64,000 nt of DNA from [Phialemoniopsis] sp. UDSM-2020 (lineage: Eukaryota; Ascomycota; Sordariomycetes; Thyridiales; Thyridiaceae), in NCBI GenBank assembly GCA_018873225.1, contig JAEILZ010000007.1:1-64000 (forward strand). Reading direction: 5' to 3'. The notes below the pieces were generated by a model. The model did not search any database, had not been told where the DNA came from, and saw only the letters and a list, made by a program, of their open reading frames with translations. The translations under genes were made by a program, and so were the position numbers. Within the stretch, counting starts at the first letter, position 1. Each line of letters begins with the position of its first letter. Of the stretch, positions 21,501-33,830 are shown piece after piece.

Positions 21501-24500
21501 ATGTGTAGCTTGCCACCGCCCTCATGAACGGCTGCCTCGAGCTGGCTTCGCGCGTCGTGGTCAAGAGTACGGCGAGAAAGCAAGACGATGTGGCCCGCAC
21601 CATTCTCGCTCAGAAATACTCCGAGCCTTCTCCCCAGGTCTCCCAGACCACCGGCAACGAGGTACGTGCTATCGCCCGACAGCCGTAGAGGCGGTGGCTT
21701 GGGCGCCGTTGCCTTTACTGTCGCACTGTCGTCGGCCTCGAGGACAACCTTCCCCAGGTGCTTCCGAGCAGCAATCATTCGAAACCCATCTTCGATCTTT
21801 CCGATAGGCAGGACGTTGACTGGGGTGAGAGGGTACAGTGCGCCGAGCTCAAAAAGGTCCACGACGGCACCAAGAATACTGTGTATCCTTTGCGGATCTT
21901 CCTCGCCGAGGAGCACGAGGTCAACAGCAGCAAAAGAAATGCTCCTGTCAAAAGCAGCCATGTTCAAGTGATTGCTCTTGTATATGTCCGTCTTGCCAAT
22001 CTCGACAAAGGTACCGAGCTTCGCAACGCACTGCACTCCCTCGCGAAGCATTTCTCCGGAGAGCGAATTTAGCACCACGTCAACTCCACGGCCGGAAGTC
22101 AGACGCAAGATTCCAGCTCTGAACGACACGCCACGGGTAGAAAAGACATGGCTCTCGGGAATTCCATACTTTTCGACCACGAGTTTCCTCTTTTGGGCGC
22201 TACCCACAGTCGCAAAGATCTCTGCGCCGATATGCCGAGCAAGTTGTATGGCGGCCTGGCCCACGCCACCGGACGCGGCGTGGATGAGGATTGACTGGCC
22301 TTTTCTCAGGCGTGCAACGTCAAAGATGCAGTAATACGCAGTGGCATAGATCGCAGGAATCGTCGCACCCACAACAAAAGGCATCCAGGTCGGAATGCGA
22401 TGGGCTAGATCTCCATTGATCCGCGACGAGCTGGCAAAGGGCTGAGAGCCGAAGCCCGCGACGCTATCACCGACCTGGTAGCGGGAACACATATCCTCGC
22501 CAACAGCGGTGATTATGCCTGCCACTTCGCATACCATGCCGACGCCTGCTCGCATCTGACCCAGCGCAACAAAGACATCTTTGAAATTGATGCCATGTGC
22601 CCGAGAGGTCACTTGTATCTCGTACGGCTGGATCGGGGTCGTAAGGCTCAGATCGTCGACAAAGCGGAGGCTGCTCAACAGGCCTGGTGTTTCCACGTCA
22701 AGTCTAAGCGGCCGCGACTGCTGATGGTACTGCACCGTGTCCAAGGTGGTGGCATCTCCCACGCTGCGATCAACCCAGCTCAAGAACTTGGTATCTGTCA
22801 CTATGCGTGGGATCAGGATCTTGCCTTGGTCGTAGATGTACTCATTCTCACCCCGACTCCCTGGCATCTCCTGCTCGTCAAAGCAACTATGCACGAGTTG
22901 CGCCACGTGATGAACAAGCACCGGAGAGACGTCTGGCGTGATCACGTCTGCAACCCCCAAGGTGACGAATTTGCATGTCCCGGCGTTCTCGCGGCGCAGC
23001 ACCCGTGCAGTTCCTTGGATCATAGCCTTGAGAGATGCCGCAACCTTCGAGTCTGACTCTTGAACGGAGATCCATAATATATTGACACCAGCCGTTAACA
23101 GAGCTTTCAGATCTCCGAACACGTCGGGGTCCTTGGTCAGTAGTAGTGAATGTTCCGCGGTGTCAAGAACAATATACGTGGTACCCTGCTGAACATCCGA
23201 GGCACCAAGTCTGTTTGTAAAGCAGGTGTGGCCCGCTTCCGCCAAAGCCTGGCATATTTGTGACGTCAAATCTTCAGTAATCGACGTCTCCCAAACGTTG
23301 ATGACACTGAGACTCAGCGACGGAGTCGCCGGAGCTTCATTGGCAGGGACGACGGCATGCGAAACCATCATTGATGATCGAGCACTAGCAGTCTGGGTAT
23401 CCTGTGAGATGATGTCAAGCCCACTGAAGGATGTGCGTCGCAACAACTCGTCCCACTGTTTGGGTGACATGAGCGGGCAGTCGGAGCGACCATCTTCAAA
23501 TGCCCACCACCCGGACAGTGTGCCAAAGATGAGATTCGACGTAGCCATCAACCGAGTAAGCTCTATCAAGAGCAATTTGCCTCCCGGTTTGAGAAGCCTC
23601 CTTGCATTTCTCATGGTTATGTCCATGTCCCTGGTGGCATGGAGCACATTGACCGCTACGACAATGTCATAGCTGCCCTCTTCAAAGCCCTGCTCAACGG
23701 GATCTCTCTCGATATCCAGCACGCCGAAGTGGATATACTCGGGCCACTCTTTGAATGTCTCCTTTGCCTGCTCGAAGAAACCGGCAGATATATCAGTGTA
23801 ATCGTACCGGTCCAATCTGACGCCATCATCATGCGTCAGAGACCGGAAAAGAGGCAAAGTTGCTCCTCCCGTGCCGGCACCGATTTCAAGAAACCTCAAA
23901 TGGGGCTGCTTGAACGTGAGCAGGTTGAGATAGCCAACCATCTGCGCGTAGTTTGCGTGCACGAGACCGTTGGCGTAGAGTTTGTAGAGTAGGTTTTCCT
24001 CCAGCATCAATGAGAGAGCGTCCGACTTTCCGGTCAGAATATCGGCCAGGCTACGGCCGATCCTCGAGAGCATCTGCCCTTCATACCCCGAATCTTCGGC
24101 AGCAGTGACGCTCTGGTCCTCTTCTTCCAGAGACAAGTTGCTAGTATATGCTTGAGAGGCCTCGGAGCTGATGTATTTCTGTATCCACGCAAACAGCTTC
24201 GTTAGATGAGGCACTGTGACTTGGTCGATTTGGACGTTGCCAAGTGCCCGTTTGAGGAGAATCGAGGATGCCTTTTCAATGCAGTGGACAAAGGCATCTG
24301 TCTCTTCGTCACTCTTGCCGGCCGTGACAATGCCGTTTCGCTCCAGCTCGTCGGGGTCAATACCAGAGAGAATATCGAGAAACATGCTGTTTGTGAGGTA
24401 ATCCACGTCGGTGTCCCACGATATGTTGTATGCCATTTTGGTACTATATGGAGTTCTCTGGTCTTCCTGTCGTGTCTGACCGTAAGCCCGCAAGATTGAA

Positions 24501-27500
24501 GTGGCTTTGACCACGGGGATCAATGTGCCCGTCTGGTCTTTCTGGAAGACACAAACGTCTGAACTGGACGCGCGTGCATCCTGGGCATCAATGGATGCAG
24601 CGACAATGAGCTCGCTGTCGCGCTCATGATACACATTGGCTGAAATGACCAGTTCGGCGCTTCCTCCGAGAACCACGGGAGCTGTCGAGCAGTGTCGTTT
24701 GAATAGCGTCGGGCCCAGTTGGTGAATCGCGTCGAGTGTTGTAGGGTGAATGAGATGCGGCTGCATGTGGTGTTCTGGCATGTTCTCCGAATAATCGGGA
24801 ATGACAAGAGTCGTAGTGGCTTTGTTGCCACCGACGCGAACCTCGTCCAACAACGCGAAGTTGGGTCCGTAGTGGTTTCCGGTAGCACCAAGATCACGAT
24901 AGAACGTTTGACGGTCGATATGCTCCGTTGCCTCCGTCTGCACCTGTTGGAGTGCCTTTAACTGGTCAGACAGCGTGAAGCAAGCCTCTCGACCACCTTC
25001 GACTTCATCGTCATTTGCTGTAGCCATGTCCACCGCAATCTGACCGGTGCAGTTCTCGCTCCATGTGCCGTCTTTGTCACAGGATAGTATGCGGAACGAC
25101 TCCCAAGTGCTCCCGCTGGACACCTGAGAGGGACTGATGACTAGCTGAAGTTCGACAGACGCACTCTCTTCCTCGAGACCAAATGAGATCGTTTTGGCAA
25201 AGGTAACTCCCCCGAGTCTGAAACTCTTTATCTCTCCAGGAATATTTCTCATCTTCACTAGCTGTCTCATAGCCTCGATTGCCATGCAGATGTAACCGGT
25301 ACCAGGGAAAACGATGTAGCCGTCAACGACGTGATCCCTGATCCACGGCACTACATCAATGTTCAACCAGTGCCTCCATCGAGGCTCGTGGATACTGCTC
25401 AGCGGGTCGAATAGCCCACACAAATCGTGGTATGGAAATTGCCGGAAGCGATGGGCCTTGCTTACACGAGATTCGTGCCAGAAGCTAGCCTCGTCCCACG
25501 GGTAAGGTTTGAGATCTGTGACAACTTCAGGCTGGTAGGTGGGATTGGTCAAGCGCACGACCTTGTCCGGGTTGACTGCATGGCCACGCTCGACCAAGTG
25601 ACCGAGACATGACCAGGCGCTTGTGATGGCATTCGTTTTGCGAAGCAGTACCGAGAGATAAGAATGCTTGAAGCCTCCGCCCACTTCTGCCAGGGTCTGC
25701 TTTGCGGGCCCAGCCAACGCAGAGTGTGGCCCAATCTCAAGGAAGGTGTACGCCGCTGACTCACGATCGGCAGAGGCCGTGGTCATGTGTTGACGCACGA
25801 GGTCCAGGCCTTTGGCAAACTGGACCCGGGACACGAGATTCTGCGTCCAGTACTCTGGACCAAAACCGTCGGTTTTGCGCTTGCAGCTGACTGTAGAATA
25901 GAACGCAACATTGTCATTGGCATCCTGGGTATCAATATTGGCCAATGCATCAAGATAGCGATCGGAGATCTTTTGCATGTGATGGGAATGGTACGCCGTG
26001 TCAACCTTGAGCTTTCTCGCAAAGATGGAATCCGCGTCCAACTTGGCTTTGAGCTCGTCAATCGCTGCTTCGTCGCCAGATATGGTCGTGCTCCTGGGAC
26101 TGTTTACGCAAGCAACCGTAATTCGTCCAGCTGTTGTACTTGCAAGGTAAGGCGAGACGTCTTCTTCGCCAATGCCGACCGCCAGCATGGATCCAGGAGT
26201 AGCATTGAAGCTCTTGGCGATAGCAGAGCAAATGCCCCTCTGATAGGCACTGAGATGTCCCTGAATTAGCACGATATCATTACCGTGACAAGAGAAGCTA
26301 GAATCCAGAAGAGAACAAATCAAATGGATAAAAAAAAAAGAAAGAGCATGGCAACTTGCATCTCCAGGGCAGATTCATGGCTTAGTGCCCCTGCTGCATA
26401 AGCAGCTGCAATCTCGCCGGAGCTATGGCCGATCACACTTGATGGCGAGACCCCGACCTCTTGGAGCAATGAAACCAGAGCAATCTGCAGAGCCGTGGTG
26501 GCGGGCTGGGCAACTTGAGCTTCCCCAAGCTTAGAGTGAGTATCCTCCCTGAACACCTCGTCAATGAGGCTCCAAGGACATCCAAACTCATGCAGTAGAG
26601 CGTCGGACTTCAGTATGGAGTCTTTGAAGCATGGCGAGACTTGCATCAATTCACGACCCATACCGGCCCATTGAGCTCCTTGCCCGGTGAAGACAAAGCA
26701 GAGTAGCGCCGACGTAGCCGCTCTGGCAGGCTTCACTTCGTTCTGTGTGAGCTTTTCGGACAGCTCGCCCTGACTAGAAGCTACAATTGCTCTTCGCCAT
26801 GGAAGAAGTGAACGTCGAGTATTAAGCGTGTACGCGAGATTCATCAACTCCTTTGTCGTAGCATGGTTAGAAGAAAGTCTCTCGTGCAAGTCCTTGGCTA
26901 TCCCCGCAAGGGAAGTCTCGGAAGCGGCACTCAGGACGTAAAGCTGTGTGAGGGGATTCGCTGAGGTGTCTTGATAATTGCTCTTGTACCCGTTGGTCAC
27001 TCCATTGGTCACGCCGTTGATTAATTCGGCCTCAACATGCTTGCAAAATCCTGTGGGTTCGTGATTACCATTGCTGTAGATGCCGTTGCGGGCTACATCA
27101 TCAGGACTGGTGCCGTGGTCACCTGCGCCGTTTTGTTTCGTGGTCGTTTTGGTAACGGGCAGAGCTTCGAGGATCTGTATTGCTTCAGCGTTAGCTGTCA
27201 AAAGAAATGCAATCGCTTGTTTTATCTTCGAAAAGTCCGAATATAGAGGAAAGTTGGAAAGAGGCAATGCTAGAAACGTACGACATGGCAGTTTGTTCCG
27301 CCATAACCGAAGCTATTGAGGGATACCCTCCTTGGCCCGCCATTTACGAACAGTGGTGTCAGTCCTTGGGCGACCTGTAGCTTCTCAATCAGTAAGATAT
27401 CGGGAGTCACATCAGCAGATTCTGACCTTCATGTTTCGTTCCGCAAATCTCAAGGAGGGCTTGGCTTCCTTCAAGTCCAGATGAGGGGGGATCCGTCCTC

Positions 27501-28860
27501 TCTTCAATACCATCAGAGATTTGATAAGCCCCGCGATGCCACTTGAGGCCTCCAGGTGGCCGATGTTGGACTTCACTGAACCGATATACAGGTCATGGGA
27601 GCGTCTTCCCGGTTTGCAAAACACCTCATGAATGGAGTTGACCTCTTCCTTATCACCTAAAAGTGGGGGTCAAAACGCTGGATCATTCCAGGGGCAGAGA
27701 TGTTACCATACCTATTTGGGTTCCCTAAAGCCCCAGTCAGAGATGAGTTATGCCACAAGTTCTCAAAGAGTCTCACCGTTCCATGCGCCTCGATGTATGG
27801 CGTGTCTGCTGGGTCCAACCCGGCAGTTGCGTAGACAGATCTCATAAGGCTCGCCTGTGCTTCGCCACTAGGGACAGAAATCCCCGCTGTCTTGCCATCC
27901 TGATTGACCCCAGAATTGACGATAACCCCTTGAACAGGGTCATTGTCCGCAAGAGCACGGTCAAGAGGTTTCAGAATGACACTGGCCACACCTTCTCCTC
28001 TGGCATAGCCACTACCACGCGTGTCGAACACATAACAACGGCCATCTGGATTCACCATGCTACATGAGACGTATTAGCATTAGGCAGTATGAAATAGTGC
28101 TCACAGAATTGATATGCTCACCCAACAGCACTCATGTTGATAGACTGGTCAGGATGAAGCAGAAGCTGTGCGCCACCTACAACAGCCATACTAGACTCGC
28201 CCAGGCGGAGGCTTTGACAAGCTTGATGGAGGGCCACAAGACTACCAGACTGTGACAGAAAGTAGATTTAGTTGGAAGAGCATGGGGATTTCATTGCCAA
28301 GGGACTCTACTTACACAGCCAGTGTCAAGCGTGAGCGATACCCCCTTGAGGTCAAAAGCATACGAGATGCGGTTGGAGAGGATGGCATCTCCTGTTCCAG
28401 TCAGATGGGACTTGCTCATCTCCGGTATATCCTTGTAACCCATGCGGTCATAGTCTCTTGCAAAGATGGAGACAAAGACGGACGTATCGCTTCCTCGGAC
28501 TTTATGTAGAGGAATACCCGCGTTCTCAAAGGCTTCGTACGTGGTAGCCAGGATCATTCTCTGCTGAGGATCCATGGCATGGGCCTCGAGCGGAGGAATC
28601 TGGAAGAAGCGAGCGTCGAATTTGGAGATGTCATCGTGGAGGAAGTACCCGCTTCGGGAGACAAGAGCCTCCTTGGCCTCTTGGCGAGGGTTGTAGAAGG
28701 CATCGCGGTTCCAGCGACCCTCGGGCACTTCCATCCAGCCATCACGACCCTCTGCGAGCATCTGCTCCAGTTGATCGGGGCTGTGGACACCACCCGGGAG
28801 TCGACAGCCAATGCCAATGACGGCAATGGGCATTGGGGTATTGGCGATTGGGGTATCCAT
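18548..28860 (-). CDS. Highly reducing type I polyketide synthase with C-terminal carnitine acyltransferase domain
   Basis: Eleven exons give one closed frame of about 3220 aa: 28860-28315, 28249-28122, 28059-27777, 27724-27712, 27656-27427, about 27383-27282, 27174-26356, 26260-21395, 21338-19740, 19675-18708, 18656-18548. Domains in order: KS (Cys182 in DTGCSGSL, then EAHGT and NIGHLE), AT (GHSSGE), DH (HVVDGYIVFP around His1017; LDAIHQ), cMeT (LEIGAGTGGA), ER (HAASGGVGQAAIQLA), KR (TYLVAGGLGDLGRR; NYATGN), ACP (IGLDSLV, Ser about 2558) and a cAT-like domain from about residue 2650 (EHTAVDG, His about 2935; STAHFHRGRP). It should build a methylated reduced chain and release it by acyl transfer. 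The exon 6 and exon 7/8 borders are uncertain. Confidence 0.88.
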
Positions 28861-31800
28861 GATAGTGAAGGAAAGCAAGAATTATCGCACTGATCATTCA
28901 AAAACAAACAAAAAAGACACAGAGATATGATGGGAGGTTATGTGATAGATGGTAAGGTAGCACAACAGCGTAGCATGTAGTAGGATTGAGATGTTGCTTA
29001 ATATGTCGGCAAGAGTATCACCTTTACAAAATACGAGTAGCATAAGCCATTTATATACACGCGTCTGGCTTCAGATTTCTTTGCTCCTCACAGAGCACGA
29101 ACACACAAGTATACTGGTCACATTCATGCTCACGTTTGCAGTGGCGGCCCGCAAGTTGAGTTACGTAAAAGACAACGATAGATCACTAGAATAGAGGCGG
29201 ATCGCACACAAGTCACGAAATGGGAAGTGATCATAGCGCTGCAGATGAAGCTTTGCCCAATCTCCATAACTTGAACGGCCCTCATTGCTGCTTTGTTATC
29301 ATTTCCTTTGGCACGGTAGGAAGATAAGCGTAACTATGGGCTTCGTGTCGTTGTCTCGCAGTATGTCGATTGGTTCGATCGCCACGAACCATTACTACCC
29401 TGCACACTCTTTTGACTTCCCATGTCCAGCCGGGCCCTTCGTTCTGCTCCTCCGTGCATTTGCATCCAAGAAATGTCTTGTCACTATGATGGATACCCAG
29501 TCAGCCTCGCTCCAATCTCTGAGCCTGACTTGTTCACGAGCACGCATGCCTGAACATCACAGGGATAAGATCGTCGGCAGGTCTTGCATGTATGGTGTGC
29601 TTCCACTGTCAACATGCAAGTGGGAACGCCACATTGACTTATTGGAGGGAATGAGTCCCGTTTGGCGACGGTTTGGGAAGGTGATTACTGAATTAGTCCT
29701 TGTTCAGTCTCTCAGTGATATCTAGTTCCGGATTCTGTCATAGTGTGTGGCGATGACTTGAACTATCCCCGCCTCGAAGCATGTCGGGGTAGGCCTCGGC
29801 CCCAGGAGATCGGTGGGTATACCCGATCAAGTCCTGTGCTTGCAGCTGGGGTCACACAATGCAAGAGCTAGACAGGATGCTGGGCGCGCTCTATTTGGTC
29901 TTCTCGCCGAGATTGGTGATGACTTTCAAGATCAGCGTGCACAGTACGTGGCTGCGTCCGTATCTAGTGACATCTAGCCGCGGAAGGCGAAGGGTTGGTT
30001 AGGAGATAGTAAGGATACATCGCCAGAGATCAGTCTGAAGGTCTCAACCAGGTCATTTAAGGTATATACAGAAGGATATGTTGGCATTGGCCCCTCGTGA
30101 CCAGTTAACGACAAGATGCTCAGGGCTTCCGGGCACCATCCTAAAGTACTACCGCGTCCTGTAATAGCCTAGAGATGGGGTTGTCGAAACGGCCTTTCTA
30201 CTGAGCTCGCCACATGTCCGACACCTGCGTGGATTAATCTTTTAGACCTTGGCAAAAGCATATGCAGTCATCTTTTTAAAAGTTAATGGCATTGATCATT
30301 GACCAACCTGTAGATATTGGCAGGAAGATAGGGGCTGGTTCTTTCCGGCAAGCAATCTCAGCAAAATAGTGGAAGCAAGGCCTTAGGTTATGCAGGTACG
30401 CACAGATACGGAAGACGCGTCACGACCATCCAATAACATCTCTACATGCTGGTTCGAGACTCGATCCCAAGTTCGAAAAGCATTGCAAGGTCTCAACAAA
30501 AGTCTGTGTGGCCCCTGTCAGCAGCAGAAGCCTCTGCGGCATTTCCGTCAGTGATGCAACGTCAGCCTCAGACCGAGATTTCGCGATCGACCAACCGTAT
30601 CGCAGAGCACTCTAAAAGGGTGTACGGGAATAAAATGACAGACCGGCTATCAGAAGAGAAAGCTACAAGACCTGGCGACCGTGGCCTCTGTAGGTATGGC
30701 GAAGATGAACATGCTGGTTGGGAGCGAGTAGGCTGCCACCTCGTAGGTGAATGCAGGGATCTTCAACTCAAGCAGGCTGTCAGGCTCCCACCACCATACT
30801 GAGATGCTTGATCCTTGCAAGTGTGTGTGAACTGTGATCATCCGGCGCTAGTAGGTCGCGGCCAGAAGCCGTAGATGTTCTGCTGCAGATGCCAGGCCAA
30901 TCATGTAACAGGTGTGATAAGGCACCTCTTGGAGCGGCACATCATCCGCTCCCGCTCTTGGAGGACCCCCACTGTTCGCTATTCGCTGCCATATCCTTTC
31001 AAAAGAGACGACTAGCCAATCCCACTTACTCAGGCCCTCTATTTCGCTTGGGCTATTGGTAACAGCCAGACCTGGCGAATGCTGAGCATGTCCATTTCAA
31101 GTAGGTAGCTTACGCATGGTCCTGGAAACCGGTCAGGCCTGGGGATGCAACCTAGCAGTGATCGTCGATCGGCCAAATCTACTACTCATAAAAAAAAGGT
31201 TCATTGGCCGACCGAGACTCCACGGCGGCAGGGCGCACTGTTGCCTTCGAATCGATCTTCCGCGCCAATTACGCCCAGGCAATGACAACGTATACCCACT
31301 TGCGTCGGACCAGTTGATACAAAATGATATTCTAGCCCTCGCTCTCAAAAGTCGGTCGTTTTATCTTGCAGCCACTTGAGTGGGTAACAGCTTGTGCAAT
31401 TTACTACATACGAGAGTACACCTACACAGCTCACAAGAAACCATCATAGCAAATCAGACATCATCATGTGTCATGAACAAGCAATATGACATATTCCCTT
31501 TGTACTCGCCGCTTCAAAGGCCGGGGACCCTGGCAGAGATAAACATGTCATGTGCATGTATAGCAGGTATGGCCACGTCGCGAAACGGTTCGACATGAAT
31601 GGTCTCTATCCGTAATATGGTGAATGAACGTGGACATCGGTCCATACAGAGCAACCCAATCTCATACCTCTTCGTCGAAAAAGTTTCCAACACATGCATG
31701 CTGCGCTTACAACACCGCATCAGCGAGACCATGTACAAGCACCAAGGTGTTCACCCTGTGCCTTGCCATTTCCAAGAACCCCGACTCATCCTACACAAAT

Positions 31801-33830
31801 CGATGATTACGAGTCACGGCGAAAGTAAAGATAATTTTATCAGAGTCATAGCGACTAATGACTAACCGTGACGATGAGTTGAATAACACACTTGACGAAC
31901 TATTCAAATGCCTGCCAATGCTTAGAAGTGTTAAGTCTGCATCTACGACGATCCTCCCCGGAGGTTCACCTGAAGTGAGACTTGCATATACGGTGGCTGC
32001 TGTGCTTCACGTCTCCAGCTCGCACCTGTGCTTATCATCTCCAAAACAGACACTCAATAGGATGAGGATACACGCTATTGAATAGAGCCTAAGATCACGG
32101 TTGGGAAGTGGCTGCGCTGTGTTGCATCAGGTGTGGATGGAGCTTTTCAGCTTCGCAAGGCCTCCATTGCGGTCGCAGTCTGTGCCTTGACAGCATCGAC
32201 GCAAATCCCAGCTCGTCAGAGCCATACCTTCATTCAGAGGCAAAGAGTTTTGCCATGACTGACGACTCTTTTGAGGCATAAGACGGTCTGATCTTGCGCC
32301 GAGGATCAAACTCGGCAGCCCCTGCCAGCTTGAATGTCAAGCTATCAGCATCCCAGACATCTCACTGTGAGAAAAGATCGGCCATTCTAGCGGAGTTGGG
32401 CACCTCTAACCGGGTAATATCCTTGCGAGCTCATAAGTAATCTACCTGCACACTATTGTCCAGTGCAATTTGATCCATGCCTATGGCGCTGAAGATAGAC
32501 GGCTTGCTTCGGCTCATGTTACTGACGAAGTGAGACCCTAGCCCCGAGACCGTACTTTTGAAAACACCTTGTCTCTCAAAGTCTCGAACAGTGAAACAGT
32601 TGGCAACCATAGTAGGTGAAGTTGTCCAAATCTTGCGTTTTTGGCTGGCTCCTGCCTCTTACGGCGCTGGTGTAGAGGTAACTCGGTGCAGGAGCTAGAC
32701 TATTAGACATGCATGCGTTTTCCTCCTAAGGGAGGAAGGGTAGCATGCAGATCGCTGATACGCGCCGGGATCAGTGCGAGTAACGAAGTACCCTATGGAG
32801 CTGCGATCTCTAAGCTGAACAATAAGCCGAGCAGGCGAGTGGTTAGAGTGAGAGACAAAACAAGGAACATACCGCGAACAAGCTTTCTGCTGTTTGTCAT
32901 GCTAGGCAGTCGTTGATCAGTAATGCGTGATTGGCGCACGCAGCCTTCAAGATCCGAGATGCGGGTTGCCATGACAAAGGAGAACTGGATAGGAGCGGCA
33001 GCAGAAAGCCTTTCCCCGTCCAATCACATTGTTGGACCCCCACGCTTCGTTCTTTGACAAGACCAAAAATTCTCCGCGACTGTTGGAAAGCTTGAGAAAC
33101 TGTGCAGATGGTACGTAGAGCGGCTGCATCCAAATCCCGGCACGTAATCTGCATGGCGACAGGGCGAATGCTCCCCTCTGAGCGCCCAGAGCACATTGCA
33201 GCAGTGAGTTGGTTGATCACTTGCGCACAATGTCGCAATAGTGCCTGCTAAGTAAGCTTCGTGCAGAATCCTGCAGCCTCCTTCGGCCATATCTCAGTAA
33301 GGCAGAGATATTATGTCGACCGACTTCAGCTTTCGGTCTGTGTCAGGTTTCTATGGGCACAGACAGGCTGGCGTGTCTATGCTCTCCATATTGTCCGTTA
33401 TAGGAGATGGTCAATATCTAGACAAGGTGAATCAACGATGACGGGAAAGATGGAATTGCCAGGTGCTAAAGCTCCTATTCTTCCTGCCTTATGCAACCTG
33501 ACAGAAGAACTCGTGACGGGGTCACAGTATGTAAAGCAAGCATGGCACCTAACTCGATTTGTGTGGTGGACCGCCTTGGCCTGCCAGGATCCTGCGCATC
33601 TCATTTGACCACAAGCCATGACCCAAGATTTCAGTACCGAGATCTCGCTTGGCGGCGAAGCGCGGGGTAGTATCTGGAAATTCCCTCATTGCCCGATGAG
33701 AGATATCTATCGACGGCGTGGTGTGATTCTGGACTGCGGATGTCAGCAGAGAGATCTTTGGCGGCGCATCCCCGAAAGCTAGCCATATATTATTCACGGG
33801 AAATCGCTACTCGCACGACCCAAGCACACA
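28861..33830. other. Gene-poor interval upstream of the PKS (about 5 kb)
   Basis: The first 400 bp are the PKS promoter: a minus-strand TATATAA at 29051-29057, about 190 bp before the start codon, and A-rich leader sequence around 28900-28920. The rest carries only short ORFs without recognisable motifs, plus one unidentified ORF at 32897-33238. No transposon ends, long repeats or RNA genes were recognised. Confidence 0.55.
32897..33238 (-). other. Unidentified open reading frame
   Basis: A minus-strand ORF of up to 113 residues (no canonical ATG at its very start) with fairly protein-like composition, for example INQLTAAMCSGRSEG and RRIFGLVKERSVG. I do not recognise a family. It could be an exon remnant of a decayed gene or chance. 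Confidence 0.2.

Noticed and set aside
30446..30480. Possible tRNA B-box (GGTTCGAGAC)
   Set aside because: The 5-bp T-stem does not pair around it and no A-box or acceptor stem is found at the right distance.
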